A DNA stretch of 64,000 nt from CAWGOF01 sp963824225. GTDB lineage: Bacteria; Acidobacteriota; Polarisedimenticolia; Polarisedimenticolales; Polarisedimenticolaceae. The notes under the pieces are model-generated. The model worked only from the letters and a program-made list of their open reading frames with translations, searched no databases and was not told the origin of the DNA. This document shows, in pieces, positions 25,401 to 33,775 of this stretch. Location: the NCBI GenBank assembly GCA_963824225.1, contig CAWGOF010000003.1, positions 2,294,001 through 2,358,000 on the forward strand, written 5' to 3'. The number at the start of each line of letters is the position of its first letter. Position 1 is the stretch's first letter. Position numbers and translations under genes: made by a program.

Positions 25401-25450
25401 TCGACACGGGCGGCGTGGTCAGCGACTTCTACATCCAGTTCGACTGGTGA
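22421..25450 (+). CDS. Gluzincin-like protease, beta-propeller and Omp85 (BamA/TamA-like) barrel fusion
   Basis: 1009 residues in three parts. After a signal peptide (VVLAVGIVVASVPAAAQ), an MA-clan peptidase-like domain (about 40-275) has HELTH at 147-151 and EGLASYLG with Glu177 as likely third zinc ligand. A TolB/WD40-like propeller (about 300-600) has PD40-type repeats: SPAFSPDGRRVAFEGNRNG, ANPWYSADGRTLLYNRR, QPSFSRDGNAVYFSSDRNE. The C-terminal third (about 640-1009) is a surface-antigen/Omp85 barrel with the family RGY motif at 842-844 and a terminal DFYIQFDW. No POTRA domains are seen. An active periplasmic protease physically linked to an outer-membrane pore or insertase is suggested; the substrate is unknown. 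Confidence 0.88.
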   Translation: MPDTALPLQRGRGRRAAVVLAVGIVVASVPAAAQYFGKNKITYERFDWKVYAAPHFDVHYYPATEPFLEDIVSYAESAYLKISRDLDHELTFRVPLITYKTHGEFQQTNVTLGEVPDYVGAFAEPVQYRMVLPIDLPPDKLAQLIAHELTHIFEFSYFFEGYLGRALRAQAPGWLMEGLASYLGRDEDNIDRMVMRDAVVNNQVRPIGSIGVTDFLTYRYGHAVFDYIEQEHGVEGLRTFLFEFKKVVLTGNLPKAIKESFGYEIDEFDRRFIRYLRRKYVPVLLEKKSPDDYGPALAEPKLRRVPSFSPTLSPSGELVAVLAVPKMEVDLLVLSAEGGKQIRNVTKGWTNDYGQLVAEAFSGKRDLSWSPVADHVAVFVRRENKWPLRVFDALSGKTLHDIVFDDIVGCASPAFSPDGRRVAFEGNRNGVVDLFEVDLETRVVRNLTQDDFFDANPWYSADGRTLLYNRRIGSYWKLFTVDLADPAKKTQLTFGPSSDIQPSFSRDGNAVYFSSDRNEYGVFNLYALDLTTGATRQYTDVVGGCFSPVEMIGGDGQPALVYGAFYEGTFRLYRMPLRAPERTIDVAESQEATTEAEPYEPPIRLTTDESKKERYQSRWDIDAPSIGVGVTDDGTFLGNVDVRFSDLLGDQRAIVSAATVEQYQSYYGTYINLRRRWDWGATVYQYSDFFYDQFSGGRGQRRYKATGGNVFAQYPFNRYYRFEIETGIVDSSLNQLVATNEFGQPVFAQTEDLSGFVSTGIVGDTTRYQQFGPFQGKRFEFAVRFAPSISGDFDGNLLEYRADFRAYKQLTRRSTLAWRLGTVWNTGDRQNTYGFGGVNQLRGYDYRDFSGSRIVWSNLELRFPLVDELRFPIFPLYGIRGFFFLDVGAAWFDEKAVGAGFVGNDPWYDPLFGVIRADYSQGPPVLIPFDFWDSENGQLQDGRGSYGVGFQFFFLGGLQFNWIWAWRMDHTQYMYTVSSLGLIDLSQPPVPVTLDTGGVVSDFYIQFDW

Positions 25451-25902
25451 GCGCCTGGATCCGGATCGGTCGCCTGGACGAGTTCCGCGAAGGTCGCGGG
25501 CGCGTGGTCGTGGTCCAGGGCGTGCGCGTCGCGGTATTCCGCGTCGGCGCCGACGTATTCGCGGTGCGCGACGCGTGTCCGCACATGGGGCTGTCCCTCG
25601 CGGAAGCCGAGCCGGCGGACGGGACCGTGACGTGTCACGGCCACGGCTGGACGTTCGACCTGGTGACCGGCCGGTCGGACCGCCGCTCCGGGGCCTGTGC
25701 GAAGGTCTACGTCGTGCGGATCGACGGCGCCGACGTGCTCGTCCGGCCGCCGACGGAGCAGCCGCCAGGGCCGCGCGACGACGACGATTGGGTCGTGTGG
25801 GATGACGAGCACCACGGCCGTTCGCCAGCCGGTGGCCCGTCAGACGGGGCGCCGGACGGCGAAGAACGCGGCGGTGACGCTGACGAGGACACCGACCGCT
25901 GA
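25447..25902 (+). CDS. Rieske [2Fe-2S] ferredoxin-like protein
   Basis: 151 residues. The Rieske cluster motif is complete: Cys44-Pro-His46, 16 residues, Cys63-His-Gly-His66, so one [2Fe-2S] with two Cys and two His ligands. There is no oxygenase catalytic domain and no membrane helix, so it is a soluble ferredoxin such as supplies electrons or senses redox. The last 45 residues are acidic and Gly-rich (PDGEERGGDADEDTDR), low in complexity. GTG at 25447 overlaps the stop of the fusion gene (GTGA), implying coupling. The 3' end overlaps the end of ftsX on the other strand by 63 bp. Confidence 0.88.
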   Translation: MSAWIRIGRLDEFREGRGRVVVVQGVRVAVFRVGADVFAVRDACPHMGLSLAEAEPADGTVTCHGHGWTFDLVTGRSDRRSGACAKVYVVRIDGADVLVRPPTEQPPGPRDDDDWVVWDDEHHGRSPAGGPSDGAPDGEERGGDADEDTDR

Positions 25903-26745
25903 GAGCGTGAACGCCGCACCTCCGGGTAGCGGCAGGGCCGTCGCGAGCCCGACGAGGGCCAGCGGCTCCGAGCCGAGCCACACGGTCATCGAGCGTCGAG
26001 CCAGCTCGACCGCCAGGAGCGCCGCCACGCTGGCCCCGATCCCCTGGACCAGGCCGGTGACGAGGAACGGCCCGCGCACGAACCCCGGCGTAGCCCCGAC
26101 GAGCTGCATGATCTCGATCTCCTCGCGACGGGCGTGGACCGCGAGGCGCAGGACGCTGGCCATCACGACGACGACGGCCGCGGACACGAGCAGCCCCAGC
26201 GCGATGCCACCGAGCCGGGCCGCCGCGACCAGCGCCTCGATCCGCTCGAGCCAGTCGCGATCGAAGCGCACGTCCTCGACGCCGGAGCGACCGACGAGCC
26301 CGGCGACGACCGCGTCGCCCGTGCGCTCCGTCCCCGGGCCTCCGGCCAGCGTGACCTCGAGCGACGCGGGCAGCGGGTTGAGCTCGATCTCCTCGACGAG
26401 CGCCGCGCTGCGCTCGGCCCACGCCCGGTAGCGGCGCAGGGCCTCGTCCCGGTCCACGTACTCGACGTGCGCGACACCCGGCGTGCGCTCGAGCTCGTGC
26501 GCGAGCGCATTCCGCGCCTGCGGCTCGAGCGCGTCTTGCAGATACACGTGGACCTGCACGCTCCCGCGCTCGGCGGCCAGGCGGCGGTCGATGTTGATCA
26601 GGACGAGCGCGACCAGCCCGGCCACGAACAGCGCCGAAACGAGGGTCCCGGTGGCGAGCAGATTGGCCCCCGGGCTGTGCCTCCACTCGTCCCACGCATC
26701 GCGCACGAAGTACGCGAGGCGTTGGACCCGCGATCCTCGGCTCAC
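25840..26745 (-). CDS. ftsX: Cell-division ABC transporter permease FtsX
   Basis: 301 residues with FtsX topology: one N-terminal transmembrane helix (LLATGTLVSALFVAGLVALVLI), a periplasmic domain (about 55-170; VQVHVYLQDALEPQARNALA, GVAHVEYVDRDEALRRY), then three further helices with the conserved cytoplasmic REEIEIMQLVGATPGFVRGPF motif. With FtsE it controls peptidoglycan hydrolases at the septum. Overlaps ftsE by 4 bp (ATGA). Its last 63 bp are antisense to the acidic tail of the Rieske gene. Distant from the dcw operon, as is common. Confidence 0.93.
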   Translation of the reverse strand: MSRGSRVQRLAYFVRDAWDEWRHSPGANLLATGTLVSALFVAGLVALVLINIDRRLAAERGSVQVHVYLQDALEPQARNALAHELERTPGVAHVEYVDRDEALRRYRAWAERSAALVEEIELNPLPASLEVTLAGGPGTERTGDAVVAGLVGRSGVEDVRFDRDWLERIEALVAAARLGGIALGLLVSAAVVVVMASVLRLAVHARREEIEIMQLVGATPGFVRGPFLVTGLVQGIGASVAALLAVELARRSMTVWLGSEPLALVGLATALPLPGGAAFTLSAVGVLVSVTAAFFAVRRPV

Positions 26746-27413
26746 GCCGTGGCTCGCTCTGCGCTGGCGATCGTCCCGCGCTCGAGCACGATCGTCCGGC
26801 GCGCCATGCGCTGGATCAGATCGCGATCGTGCGTGGCGACGACGATCGTCGTGCCGCGCGCGTTGATCTCGCGAAACAGGCGCATGACCTCGACACCGAG
26901 GTCCGGGTCGAGGTTCCCCGTCGGCTCGTCGGCCAGGAGCAGGTCGGGCTCGTGGACCACCGCGCGCGCGATCGCGACGCGCTGCTGCTCGCCACCCGAG
27001 AGCGCCGCAGGGAGCGCCCCGGCGCGGTGCTGCAGGCCGACGCCCTTGAGCGCGGCGTACGCGCGCTCCTTCTGCTCGGCCCGGGACACGCCGGCGACGT
27101 TGAGCACGTACGCCACGTTCTCGAGCGCCGTCTTGCGCGAGATGAGCTTGAAGTCCTGGAACACGACGCCGATCGCGCGGCGCAGCGCCGGAACCTGGGA
27201 TACGGGCAGTCCGCTCACGTTCCGCCCGTTGACGAATACCTGGCCCGCGGTCGGAGCCTCCTGGCGCAGCAGGATCCGCAGGAGCGTCGTCTTCCCGGCG
27301 CCGGACGGACCGGTGAGAAACACGAACTCCCCACGCTCGACGGTCAGATCGATCTCGTGCAGCGCGGGGACCCCGCCGGGATACAGCTTCGACACCCGAT
27401 GAACGAGGATCAT
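26742..27413 (-). CDS. ftsE: Cell-division ATP-binding protein FtsE
   Basis: 223 residues, the normal FtsE length. Walker A GPSGAGKTT at 35-43, Q-loop VVFQDFKLI, signature LSGGEQQRVAIARA, Walker B LLLADEPTGNLD and switch His in VATHDRD. The cytoplasmic ATPase that drives FtsX and, through it, murein hydrolases during septation; it starts the ftsE-ftsX pair on the minus strand. ATG 27413 begins MILVHRVSKLYPGG; an in-frame extension to 27473 would overlap the M1 peptidase gene and looks unlikely. The M1 gene ends 46 bp upstream, so read-through from it is possible. Confidence 0.94.
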   Translation of the reverse strand: MILVHRVSKLYPGGVPALHEIDLTVERGEFVFLTGPSGAGKTTLLRILLRQEAPTAGQVFVNGRNVSGLPVSQVPALRRAIGVVFQDFKLISRKTALENVAYVLNVAGVSRAEQKERAYAALKGVGLQHRAGALPAALSGGEQQRVAIARAVVHEPDLLLADEPTGNLDPDLGVEVMRLFREINARGTTIVVATHDRDLIQRMARRTIVLERGTIASAERATA

Positions 27414-27459
27414 CGGGCTCGCCGCGCCGGGTGCCGGCGCGAGATCTTCGCCGAGTGCT

Positions 27460-30276
27460 CTAGCGCCGCCCATCCGTCGGCGTCACGGTATCGAGAGCCA
27501 GGAACTCGCCATTGCGGTTCAAGTACACGTCGCGCGGCTCGACCGGGACCTTGAACGCGAACGCAGTCTCGGCCCCGTTGACGATCAGCCGGTACGGGTA
27601 CTCCTTCTTGTCCCGGCCCACGACCGTGATCGACGACCGACCACGGTAGGTCTGACCGGTGAGGACATCGTTCTTGCTCTTCGTCCCCAGGACCAATCGC
27701 TGCTTGACCCGGCCCTCGACGACCCAACCGCCGTCCTCGGCCTTGCGCGTCGTGTAGTCGAGGTCGAACTCCGGCAGACCGACGCCGCGGATCCACTGGT
27801 CGAAGAACCAGTCGAGGTCGACCGGCTTACGCGTTCCGTCGGCGTCGACGATGGCGAAGGCGTCCTCCGCCGCGTTTTGGATGTCGAGCGTGACGATCTC
27901 GCGCTTCCGGGACAGGGTCTGCGTCATGCGCTTGAGCGCCTCGAAGAACTTCTTGTCGGCGCCGTCGAGTCCACGGGGGCCCTCGCCCTTGAACGTCTCG
28001 CGCAGGATGTGGAACGCGTACGGTCCCTTGGCATACACCGACGCCTGGTACGAGCCGAACCCGTCTTCGCCGGAGTACAGCGAGCTGGCGTTCTGCACTC
28101 CGGTCTTGAGGCGGGTTTGCAGGATGTCGCGACGCCACTCCTCGACCTGTTGCATGTACTCCTTCCAGCCGAACGCGGCTTCCAGGTACACGGCGGAGAA
28201 GTACTCGGCGAGCGACTCTACGAACCAGTAGTTGCGCTGGTTCGCGTTCGAGACGCGCGAGCCCCACCACTGATGGCCGACCTCGTGTGCGACCACGGAC
28301 TTGAGGAACTTGGCGATCCCGGTGGCATCGGGGAAGAACGGGGCCAAGAACCCTTCTCCGCGAAACACCCCCGAGCCGAGATAGATCAACGAGCTCGGGG
28401 CCTGGCCGTAGAGGAACCCCTGCGGATCGTTGACCAGGTTCAACTCGCCGTACGGGTAGTCGATTCCCGACATCTCCGTGTACAGGTTGATCGAGTTCGC
28501 CGCCTGCTCGGCGATCGGTCGCAGCGAATCGGCGCGGATGTCCCACGACCCGAAGCTGTCCTCGTCCACGTGGACGGTCACCGGGATCACGGTACCGTCG
28601 GCCTTCTTGGCGTCGAACTTCGGCTTGTCCGTGCGGTACTTGCCGAAGATGATCGACGGGAACACGACCGGTTGGGTCGCCTTCCAGTTGCTGATCAGGA
28701 CATCGCCTTCGACCTTTTCGGACATGCGCTGACCGATACCGATGATCTGGTACTTGCTCGGGGACTTGACGGTCAGATCGAACTCGTCGATGAAGTCGCC
28801 GAAACGCACGAGCGGCATCCAGCCGAAGCGGCTGAGGTACGAGAACGACGGCGTGTACTGGATGATCGCGCGGGTCGCGTACTTCATCTCGAGCGTGAGC
28901 TTGGACCCGGCGGGCATCTCCTTGGGCAGCACCACGCGTCCCGACGATCCACCCGTGCGGACCCAGGTCAGCTCCTGGCCGTCGAGACGGATCGAGTTGA
29001 CGAACAGCGGCGCGGGCTTGTTCCGGCTCAGCGTACGAGTCTCGCGGAACGCGATGATCGAGAACGGGAGGTCGCGAACGGACTGCTTCAGCGTCAGTCC
29101 GATCTTGAGCGCGGCGCTCAGGGTCTCCGGATCGGCCAGGGCCATCTCGACGGTGCCTTTGACGCTCGTCACCTCGTGCCAGCGCGCGTCGATGTCCTCG
29201 CGGCGCTCGAGCTGCTCGGGCGTGTTGGCCTTCAACGTCGGCTCGGTGTAGTAGCCGTACAACGACCCGACGAGCGTCTCGGGCTCGTCGATGCGCGGTG
29301 GAAACACCGAGAACTCGACCTCCCAGCCAGCCCAGTTGTCGTACGCCAGGTACACACCGCTACCGGGGAGCGCCTGATCGAGGATCCCGTAGTCCAGCGG
29401 CTGCAGGTCGCGGACGACGAACACGCCGTAGTACCGATGGCCCGGATAGTCCTTCTCGCGGAAGTGGGCGAACGCGTCGCTCCTGCGCTCGCTGGCCCGT
29501 CGTTCGACTTGCGGCTTGACCCACGCCGGCAGCTCGGTGCCACCAGCCATACTCGGCGCGTCGCCGGTCGGCCGTTTGAGCCCGGTGAAGCTCGCGGCGA
29601 TGAGATCCTTGCACGTCTGTGCGTCACACTGGAAGTGGAACGCGGCGGGCTGGAACACGAGCTCCCGCGAGTGATCGCGGGCCATCAGCCGGTGCACGGC
29701 GTAGAAATCGTGGCCCGTGGGAACGGCCGCAGCGTGAGCCGGCGGCGCGTACTGATACGTCATCGACGAACCATGGACCACGAACGTCAGGACCTCACCC
29801 GCGGTCGTGTCCTCGCACATCTCCCCGGACGAGGTGGAAAGGTCGAGACCCTCGCGCTTGAACGAGAACTTCTCGAACGGGTAGCACCGCGTATCGGTCC
29901 AGCGAAACAGGGCGACGTACGTGTCGACGACCTTCGAATCGGCGACGGTCCAGTTCTTGGCGTCGGCAGCGCGCTTCACGGTCACGTCGTAGCGCTCGGT
30001 GACCTGCCGGCCTTCCTCGGCCGTGTTGACGTGGACCGTGACGAGCCACGTTCCGTCGTCGACCTTGCGCGGACTCTTGGAGTACGTCGCGTACTTGTTC
30101 TTGGTCCCGTCCGCGTTCTTGCTGTCCTCGAACTTCTTGACCCATTCCTTCACGGGAGCGTACAGCTCCTCCTGGTACGGCCAGGAGCCCTCTTTGGCGG
30201 TCACCTCCGCGTACACGGGGAGGGCGAGGATCGCCACTGCGAGCGCCGTCGCCGCCAGGACCGTTCGCATGCCCAT
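27460..30276 (-). CDS. M1-family-like exported zinc aminopeptidase
   Basis: 938 residues with signal peptide (VLAATALAVAILALPVYA). The zinc site is intact: HEVGHQWWGSR at 664-674 and NYWFVESLAEYF with Glu687, 18 residues after the second His, as in M1/gluzincin enzymes. The exopeptidase GxMEN motif that normally precedes it is absent; the equivalent region reads QGFLYGQAPSSLIYLGSG, so true aminopeptidase action is doubtful. The first 300 residues form a separate N-terminal region not recognised. The last about 130 residues are beta-rich. Likely periplasmic. GGAGGCACC precedes ATG. Flanked by fadJ upstream and ftsE downstream with short gaps. Confidence 0.88.
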   Translation of the reverse strand: MGMRTVLAATALAVAILALPVYAEVTAKEGSWPYQEELYAPVKEWVKKFEDSKNADGTKNKYATYSKSPRKVDDGTWLVTVHVNTAEEGRQVTERYDVTVKRAADAKNWTVADSKVVDTYVALFRWTDTRCYPFEKFSFKREGLDLSTSSGEMCEDTTAGEVLTFVVHGSSMTYQYAPPAHAAAVPTGHDFYAVHRLMARDHSRELVFQPAAFHFQCDAQTCKDLIAASFTGLKRPTGDAPSMAGGTELPAWVKPQVERRASERRSDAFAHFREKDYPGHRYYGVFVVRDLQPLDYGILDQALPGSGVYLAYDNWAGWEVEFSVFPPRIDEPETLVGSLYGYYTEPTLKANTPEQLERREDIDARWHEVTSVKGTVEMALADPETLSAALKIGLTLKQSVRDLPFSIIAFRETRTLSRNKPAPLFVNSIRLDGQELTWVRTGGSSGRVVLPKEMPAGSKLTLEMKYATRAIIQYTPSFSYLSRFGWMPLVRFGDFIDEFDLTVKSPSKYQIIGIGQRMSEKVEGDVLISNWKATQPVVFPSIIFGKYRTDKPKFDAKKADGTVIPVTVHVDEDSFGSWDIRADSLRPIAEQAANSINLYTEMSGIDYPYGELNLVNDPQGFLYGQAPSSLIYLGSGVFRGEGFLAPFFPDATGIAKFLKSVVAHEVGHQWWGSRVSNANQRNYWFVESLAEYFSAVYLEAAFGWKEYMQQVEEWRRDILQTRLKTGVQNASSLYSGEDGFGSYQASVYAKGPYAFHILRETFKGEGPRGLDGADKKFFEALKRMTQTLSRKREIVTLDIQNAAEDAFAIVDADGTRKPVDLDWFFDQWIRGVGLPEFDLDYTTRKAEDGGWVVEGRVKQRLVLGTKSKNDVLTGQTYRGRSSITVVGRDKKEYPYRLIVNGAETAFAFKVPVEPRDVYLNRNGEFLALDTVTPTDGRR

Positions 30277-30314
30277 GGTGCCTCCGTCCGCGTGCGGGTT
30301 GAGGTGCGATTCTA

Positions 30315-32480
30315 CTACGCGCGACTGGTCGCGCCGTCGTAGAACCGGCGCCGATCGCGTACCATCTGGGAAAACAGCGCTGCCGGGCGGAACCGCTCGC
30401 CGTGGGCGTCGGCCAGCCGAGCCAGACGGTCTTCGGTAACGGCGATCCCGATCGTGTCGGCGTAACGTAGCAGCCCCCCGCGGAACGGCGGGAACCCGGT
30501 CCCCAGAACCATCGCCAGATCGACGTCGCGGGCTTCGCGTGCCACGCCCGACTGCAGGCACACCACCGCCTCGTTGACCATCGCCAGGACCATGCGCTCC
30601 TGCAGTGTCTCCGGCGGCAGGTCCTGCGTTGGCTTCACACCGAGGATCGATCCGACCTGCGGATCCGGCGCCGTGCGCTTGCCGTCCCGGTACTTGTAGA
30701 ACCCGCTGCCGTTCTTCTGCCCCAGACGCCCGGCCTGAACCAGCGCATCGAGCGCCGTACCGTCGCTGCCGATCCTCGCGCCGAACGCTCCGCCGATGAT
30801 CTGCGCGACGTGGCGCGCGGTGTCGAGCCCGACCTGGTCGAGCAGCGCCAGCGGTCCGAGGGGCATGCCGAACGCGACCATCGCGTCGTCGATGTGCTGG
30901 GCCGGAACGCCCTCGGCGAACAGCCGCAGCGCTTCGTTCATGTACAGGGTGAGGATGCGATTGACCAGGAACCCCGGCTCGTCGCCCACGAGAACCGGCA
31001 TCTTGCCCAGCCGCATCGCGAGCGCGTGCGCGGTAGCCACCGCCTCGGGCGAGCTGCGACGACCGGCGATGACCTCGACGAGCGGCATGCGATGCACGGG
31101 GTTGAAGAAGTGCAGGCCGACGACGCGCTCCGGTCGCAGGGCTCGCGCGGCGATCTCGCCGATCGGCAGCGACGACGTGTTCGACGCGAACACCGAGCGC
31201 TCGGGGAGCCGGCGCTCGAGATCGGCCAGCACCTGGCGCTTGACTTCGAGGTTCTCGACGACGGCCTCGATGACCAGGTCGACCTGCGAGAACCCGCGCT
31301 CGTCGAGCGTCGGCGAGATGAACGCCATCTTCTGCTCGGCTTCCCGGCGCGTGATGCGCCGGCGCTTCAGGCCCTCGGCCCACACGCCCGCGGCCGTATG
31401 CAGCGCCTTGAGCATCGCGTCGTAGCGCACGTCGTGCAGACGCACGGGGAGCCCGCGGTCCGCCGCGAGCTGTGCGATCCCTCCGCCCATGATCCCGGCG
31501 CCGAGCACGCCGACACGCTCGACGCGCCGCGGCGAAGCTTGGATCCCTCCGGTGTCGCGCTTGAGCGCGTTCTGGCTCCGGAACAGCCAGAGCAGGTTGC
31601 GCGTGGTGTCGGTCGGCACGAGCTCGCCGACGATGCGGGCCTCGACGTCGAGCCCCTCGCGGAGCGGCCGGGTCAGAGCCGTCTCGACCGCTTCGATGGC
31701 CCGAAACGGCGCCGGGTAGTCGGCCGGACGGACGCGCTTCTCCGTCTTGCGCCGCGCCTGATCGAGCACGAAACGGCGCAGCGGGGCGACATGCGTGAGG
31801 ATTCCGTCGAGCCGCCGGGGCGGACGGTCGAGCGTCCGCAGAACCGCGGCCTCCCCATCCTGCATGGCACGGCGCAGCAGCGCGAGCGCCTCGCGCTCGA
31901 GGTACGCTGCCGGAACCACGACGTCGACGAGCCCGATCTTGCGCGCGCGGCGCGCGTCGATCATGCGCCCGGTGAGGATCAGGTCGAGCGACGCGCCGAG
32001 GCCCACGAGGCGCGGGAGACGCTGGGACCCGCCGAACCCCGGGATGATGCCCAGGCGCACCTCGGGCAGACCGAGGCGCACGGCACGACTGTCGCTCGCG
32101 ACGCGGAACGTGCAGGCCAGGGCCAGCTCGGTCCCTCCGCCGAAACACGCCCCGTTGATCGCGCAGACGGAGGGCCGACCTGCATCGGCGATTTTTTGCA
32201 GCACCGACTGCCCGAACCGCGCGCCCTCGGCCCCGCGGTACGCGTCGGTCACCGCTGCGATCTCGGCCACGTCCATGCCGGCGATGAATGCGTCCGGCTT
32301 GGCGGACGCGAACAGGATCCCCCGGACGTCGTCCCGCGCGCGGGCTTCGTCCAGCAGGCGACCGAGCTCGCGCAGGAGCTCGGCGTTGAGCAGGTTGACC
32401 TTCTCCCCCGGCGAGTCGAAGGTCACCCGCAGGACGCCCTCGCTGTCGACGCGGTGGGAGATGCCGAGCGCGCCGTTCAT
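30315..32480 (-). CDS. fadJ: Bifunctional enoyl-CoA hydratase/3-hydroxyacyl-CoA dehydrogenase (FadJ/FadB type)
   Basis: 721 residues, standard for the fatty-acid oxidation alpha subunit. N-terminal crotonase domain with catalytic Glu118 (GTELALACTF) and Glu140 (LPEVRLGIIPGFGG); NAD-binding GAGIMGGG at 327-334; hydroxyacyl-CoA dehydrogenase His in GLHFFNPVHRMPLVEV; and two C-terminal dehydrogenase domains (FLVNRILTLYMNEA, FPPFRGGLLRYADTIG). Catalyses hydration and oxidation of trans-2-enoyl-CoA. Overlaps the thiolase stop by 4 bp (ATGA), giving the alpha-beta pair of a beta-oxidation complex. No acyl-CoA dehydrogenase or ligase is in the window. Confidence 0.94.
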   Translation of the reverse strand: MNGALGISHRVDSEGVLRVTFDSPGEKVNLLNAELLRELGRLLDEARARDDVRGILFASAKPDAFIAGMDVAEIAAVTDAYRGAEGARFGQSVLQKIADAGRPSVCAINGACFGGGTELALACTFRVASDSRAVRLGLPEVRLGIIPGFGGSQRLPRLVGLGASLDLILTGRMIDARRARKIGLVDVVVPAAYLEREALALLRRAMQDGEAAVLRTLDRPPRRLDGILTHVAPLRRFVLDQARRKTEKRVRPADYPAPFRAIEAVETALTRPLREGLDVEARIVGELVPTDTTRNLLWLFRSQNALKRDTGGIQASPRRVERVGVLGAGIMGGGIAQLAADRGLPVRLHDVRYDAMLKALHTAAGVWAEGLKRRRITRREAEQKMAFISPTLDERGFSQVDLVIEAVVENLEVKRQVLADLERRLPERSVFASNTSSLPIGEIAARALRPERVVGLHFFNPVHRMPLVEVIAGRRSSPEAVATAHALAMRLGKMPVLVGDEPGFLVNRILTLYMNEALRLFAEGVPAQHIDDAMVAFGMPLGPLALLDQVGLDTARHVAQIIGGAFGARIGSDGTALDALVQAGRLGQKNGSGFYKYRDGKRTAPDPQVGSILGVKPTQDLPPETLQERMVLAMVNEAVVCLQSGVAREARDVDLAMVLGTGFPPFRGGLLRYADTIGIAVTEDRLARLADAHGERFRPAALFSQMVRDRRRFYDGATSRA

Positions 32481-33775
32481 CGAACCCGCTCGACCACGAC
32501 GGCGGCGCCCTGTCCGCCGCCGACGCACAGCGTGGCGAGTCCGAGCGACGCCGATCGGCGGGCCAGCTCGAGCAACAGCGTCAGGACGAGGCGGCCTCCC
32601 GTCGCGCCGACCGGATGGCCGAGCGCGATCGCCCCGCCGTTGACGTTGAGCCGCTCGGGGTCGGGCGCACCGAGCGCTGGACCTCCGAGATGTCGCTCGG
32701 AGAACGTGCGCGACTCGAAGGCGTGGAGGCACGCCAGGACCTGCGCGGCGAACGCCTCGTTGATCTCGACCAGGTCGAGATGGTCGATACCGAGGCCGCC
32801 GGCTCGGCGCAGCGCGATCGGTGTGGCGAGCACCGGTCCGAGCCCCATCCGCGCCGGATCGCACCCGGCGAACGCCCACGAGCGGATCCGGCCGAGCACG
32901 GCGAGGCCGAGCTCTCGCGCACGGCGCGCGGACGCGAGCACGAGCGCCGCGGCTCCGTCCGTGATCTGGGACGAGTTGCCCGCGGTCACCGTGCCGTGCC
33001 GTCGGTCGAACACCGGCTTCAGGCGCGCCAGCGCCTCCATGGTCTGGCTTTCACGAATGCCGTTGTCCCGTTCGACCGCGCTTTCGTACCGCGGCCCGAG
33101 CGGGACGGGAACGACCTCGGCGTCCATTCGACCCTCGGTCCATGCGGCGCTGGCCCGCTGGTGGCTGCGCAGGGCGAACGCATCCTGGGTCTCGCGATCG
33201 AGGCGGAACTCGCGCGCCAGGAGCTCGGCGGTCTCGCCCATGTTGAGGCCCGAGACGGGGTCGGTGAGACCCAGCAGCAGACCGATCACCGGCCGGAAGT
33301 GACGCGGCCGGAACCGGGCCATGGTCGCGACGCGGTCGAGCAACCCGCGCGCACGTCCGAGACGGGTCCAGATCTGCGTCGCCTCGTCCGACACGAGCAA
33401 CGGGATCCGGGACATCGACTCCACGGACGCGGCGACGACGAGGTCGGCCTCTCCGGCGCGGATGCGCAGCGCCCCGTCGACCACGCTCTCGATCCCCGAA
33501 GCGCAGTTGCGGTTGACCGTGTAGGCCGGGACCGACTCGGGGACTTTCGCCAGGAGCGCCACGACTCGCGCGACGTTCGCTGCGTCGGGCGGACCGGCGA
33601 CGTTCCCGACGATCACCTCGTCCACCGCCGCCGGATCGATCTCCGCACGCTCGATCGCCTCTCGAACGACGATGCGGCCGAGCTCGACCGCCGACGTTCG
33701 ACCGAGCAGCGTGCCGACCTTGGCGAACGGGGTCCGGACTCCAGCGACCACGACGACGTCACGATCGCCGTTCAC
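32477..33775 (-). CDS. fadI: Acetyl-CoA acyltransferase (3-ketoacyl-CoA thiolase)
   Basis: 432 residues. Active-site Cys91 in NRNCASGIES, His387 in GGAIALGHPVGATGG and Cys417 in LCVGGGQG, plus VEINEAFAAQ, define a degradative-type thiolase that cleaves 3-ketoacyl-CoA to acetyl-CoA and a shortened acyl-CoA. Length and the loop around LVSDEATQIWTRLGR fit the FadI/trifunctional-beta group that partners FadJ. GTG at 33775 has GAGGAGGAGG upstream and overlaps the end of the NtrC-type regulator gene by 17 bp. Confidence 0.93.
   Translation of the reverse strand: MNGDRDVVVVAGVRTPFAKVGTLLGRTSAVELGRIVVREAIERAEIDPAAVDEVIVGNVAGPPDAANVARVVALLAKVPESVPAYTVNRNCASGIESVVDGALRIRAGEADLVVAASVESMSRIPLLVSDEATQIWTRLGRARGLLDRVATMARFRPRHFRPVIGLLLGLTDPVSGLNMGETAELLAREFRLDRETQDAFALRSHQRASAAWTEGRMDAEVVPVPLGPRYESAVERDNGIRESQTMEALARLKPVFDRRHGTVTAGNSSQITDGAAALVLASARRARELGLAVLGRIRSWAFAGCDPARMGLGPVLATPIALRRAGGLGIDHLDLVEINEAFAAQVLACLHAFESRTFSERHLGGPALGAPDPERLNVNGGAIALGHPVGATGGRLVLTLLLELARRSASLGLATLCVGGGQGAAVVVERVR

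Noticed and set aside
23246..26695. 1149-codon open frame antisense to the propeller-barrel gene
   Set aside because: Composition is Arg/Asp/Val-rich without motifs, and the opposite strand has clear domains. Long antisense frames are expected at this GC content.
30277..32148. In-frame upstream extension of the M1 peptidase gene
   Set aside because: It would cover fadJ in another frame with meaningless sequence. The GGAGG and signal peptide at 30276 mark the start.
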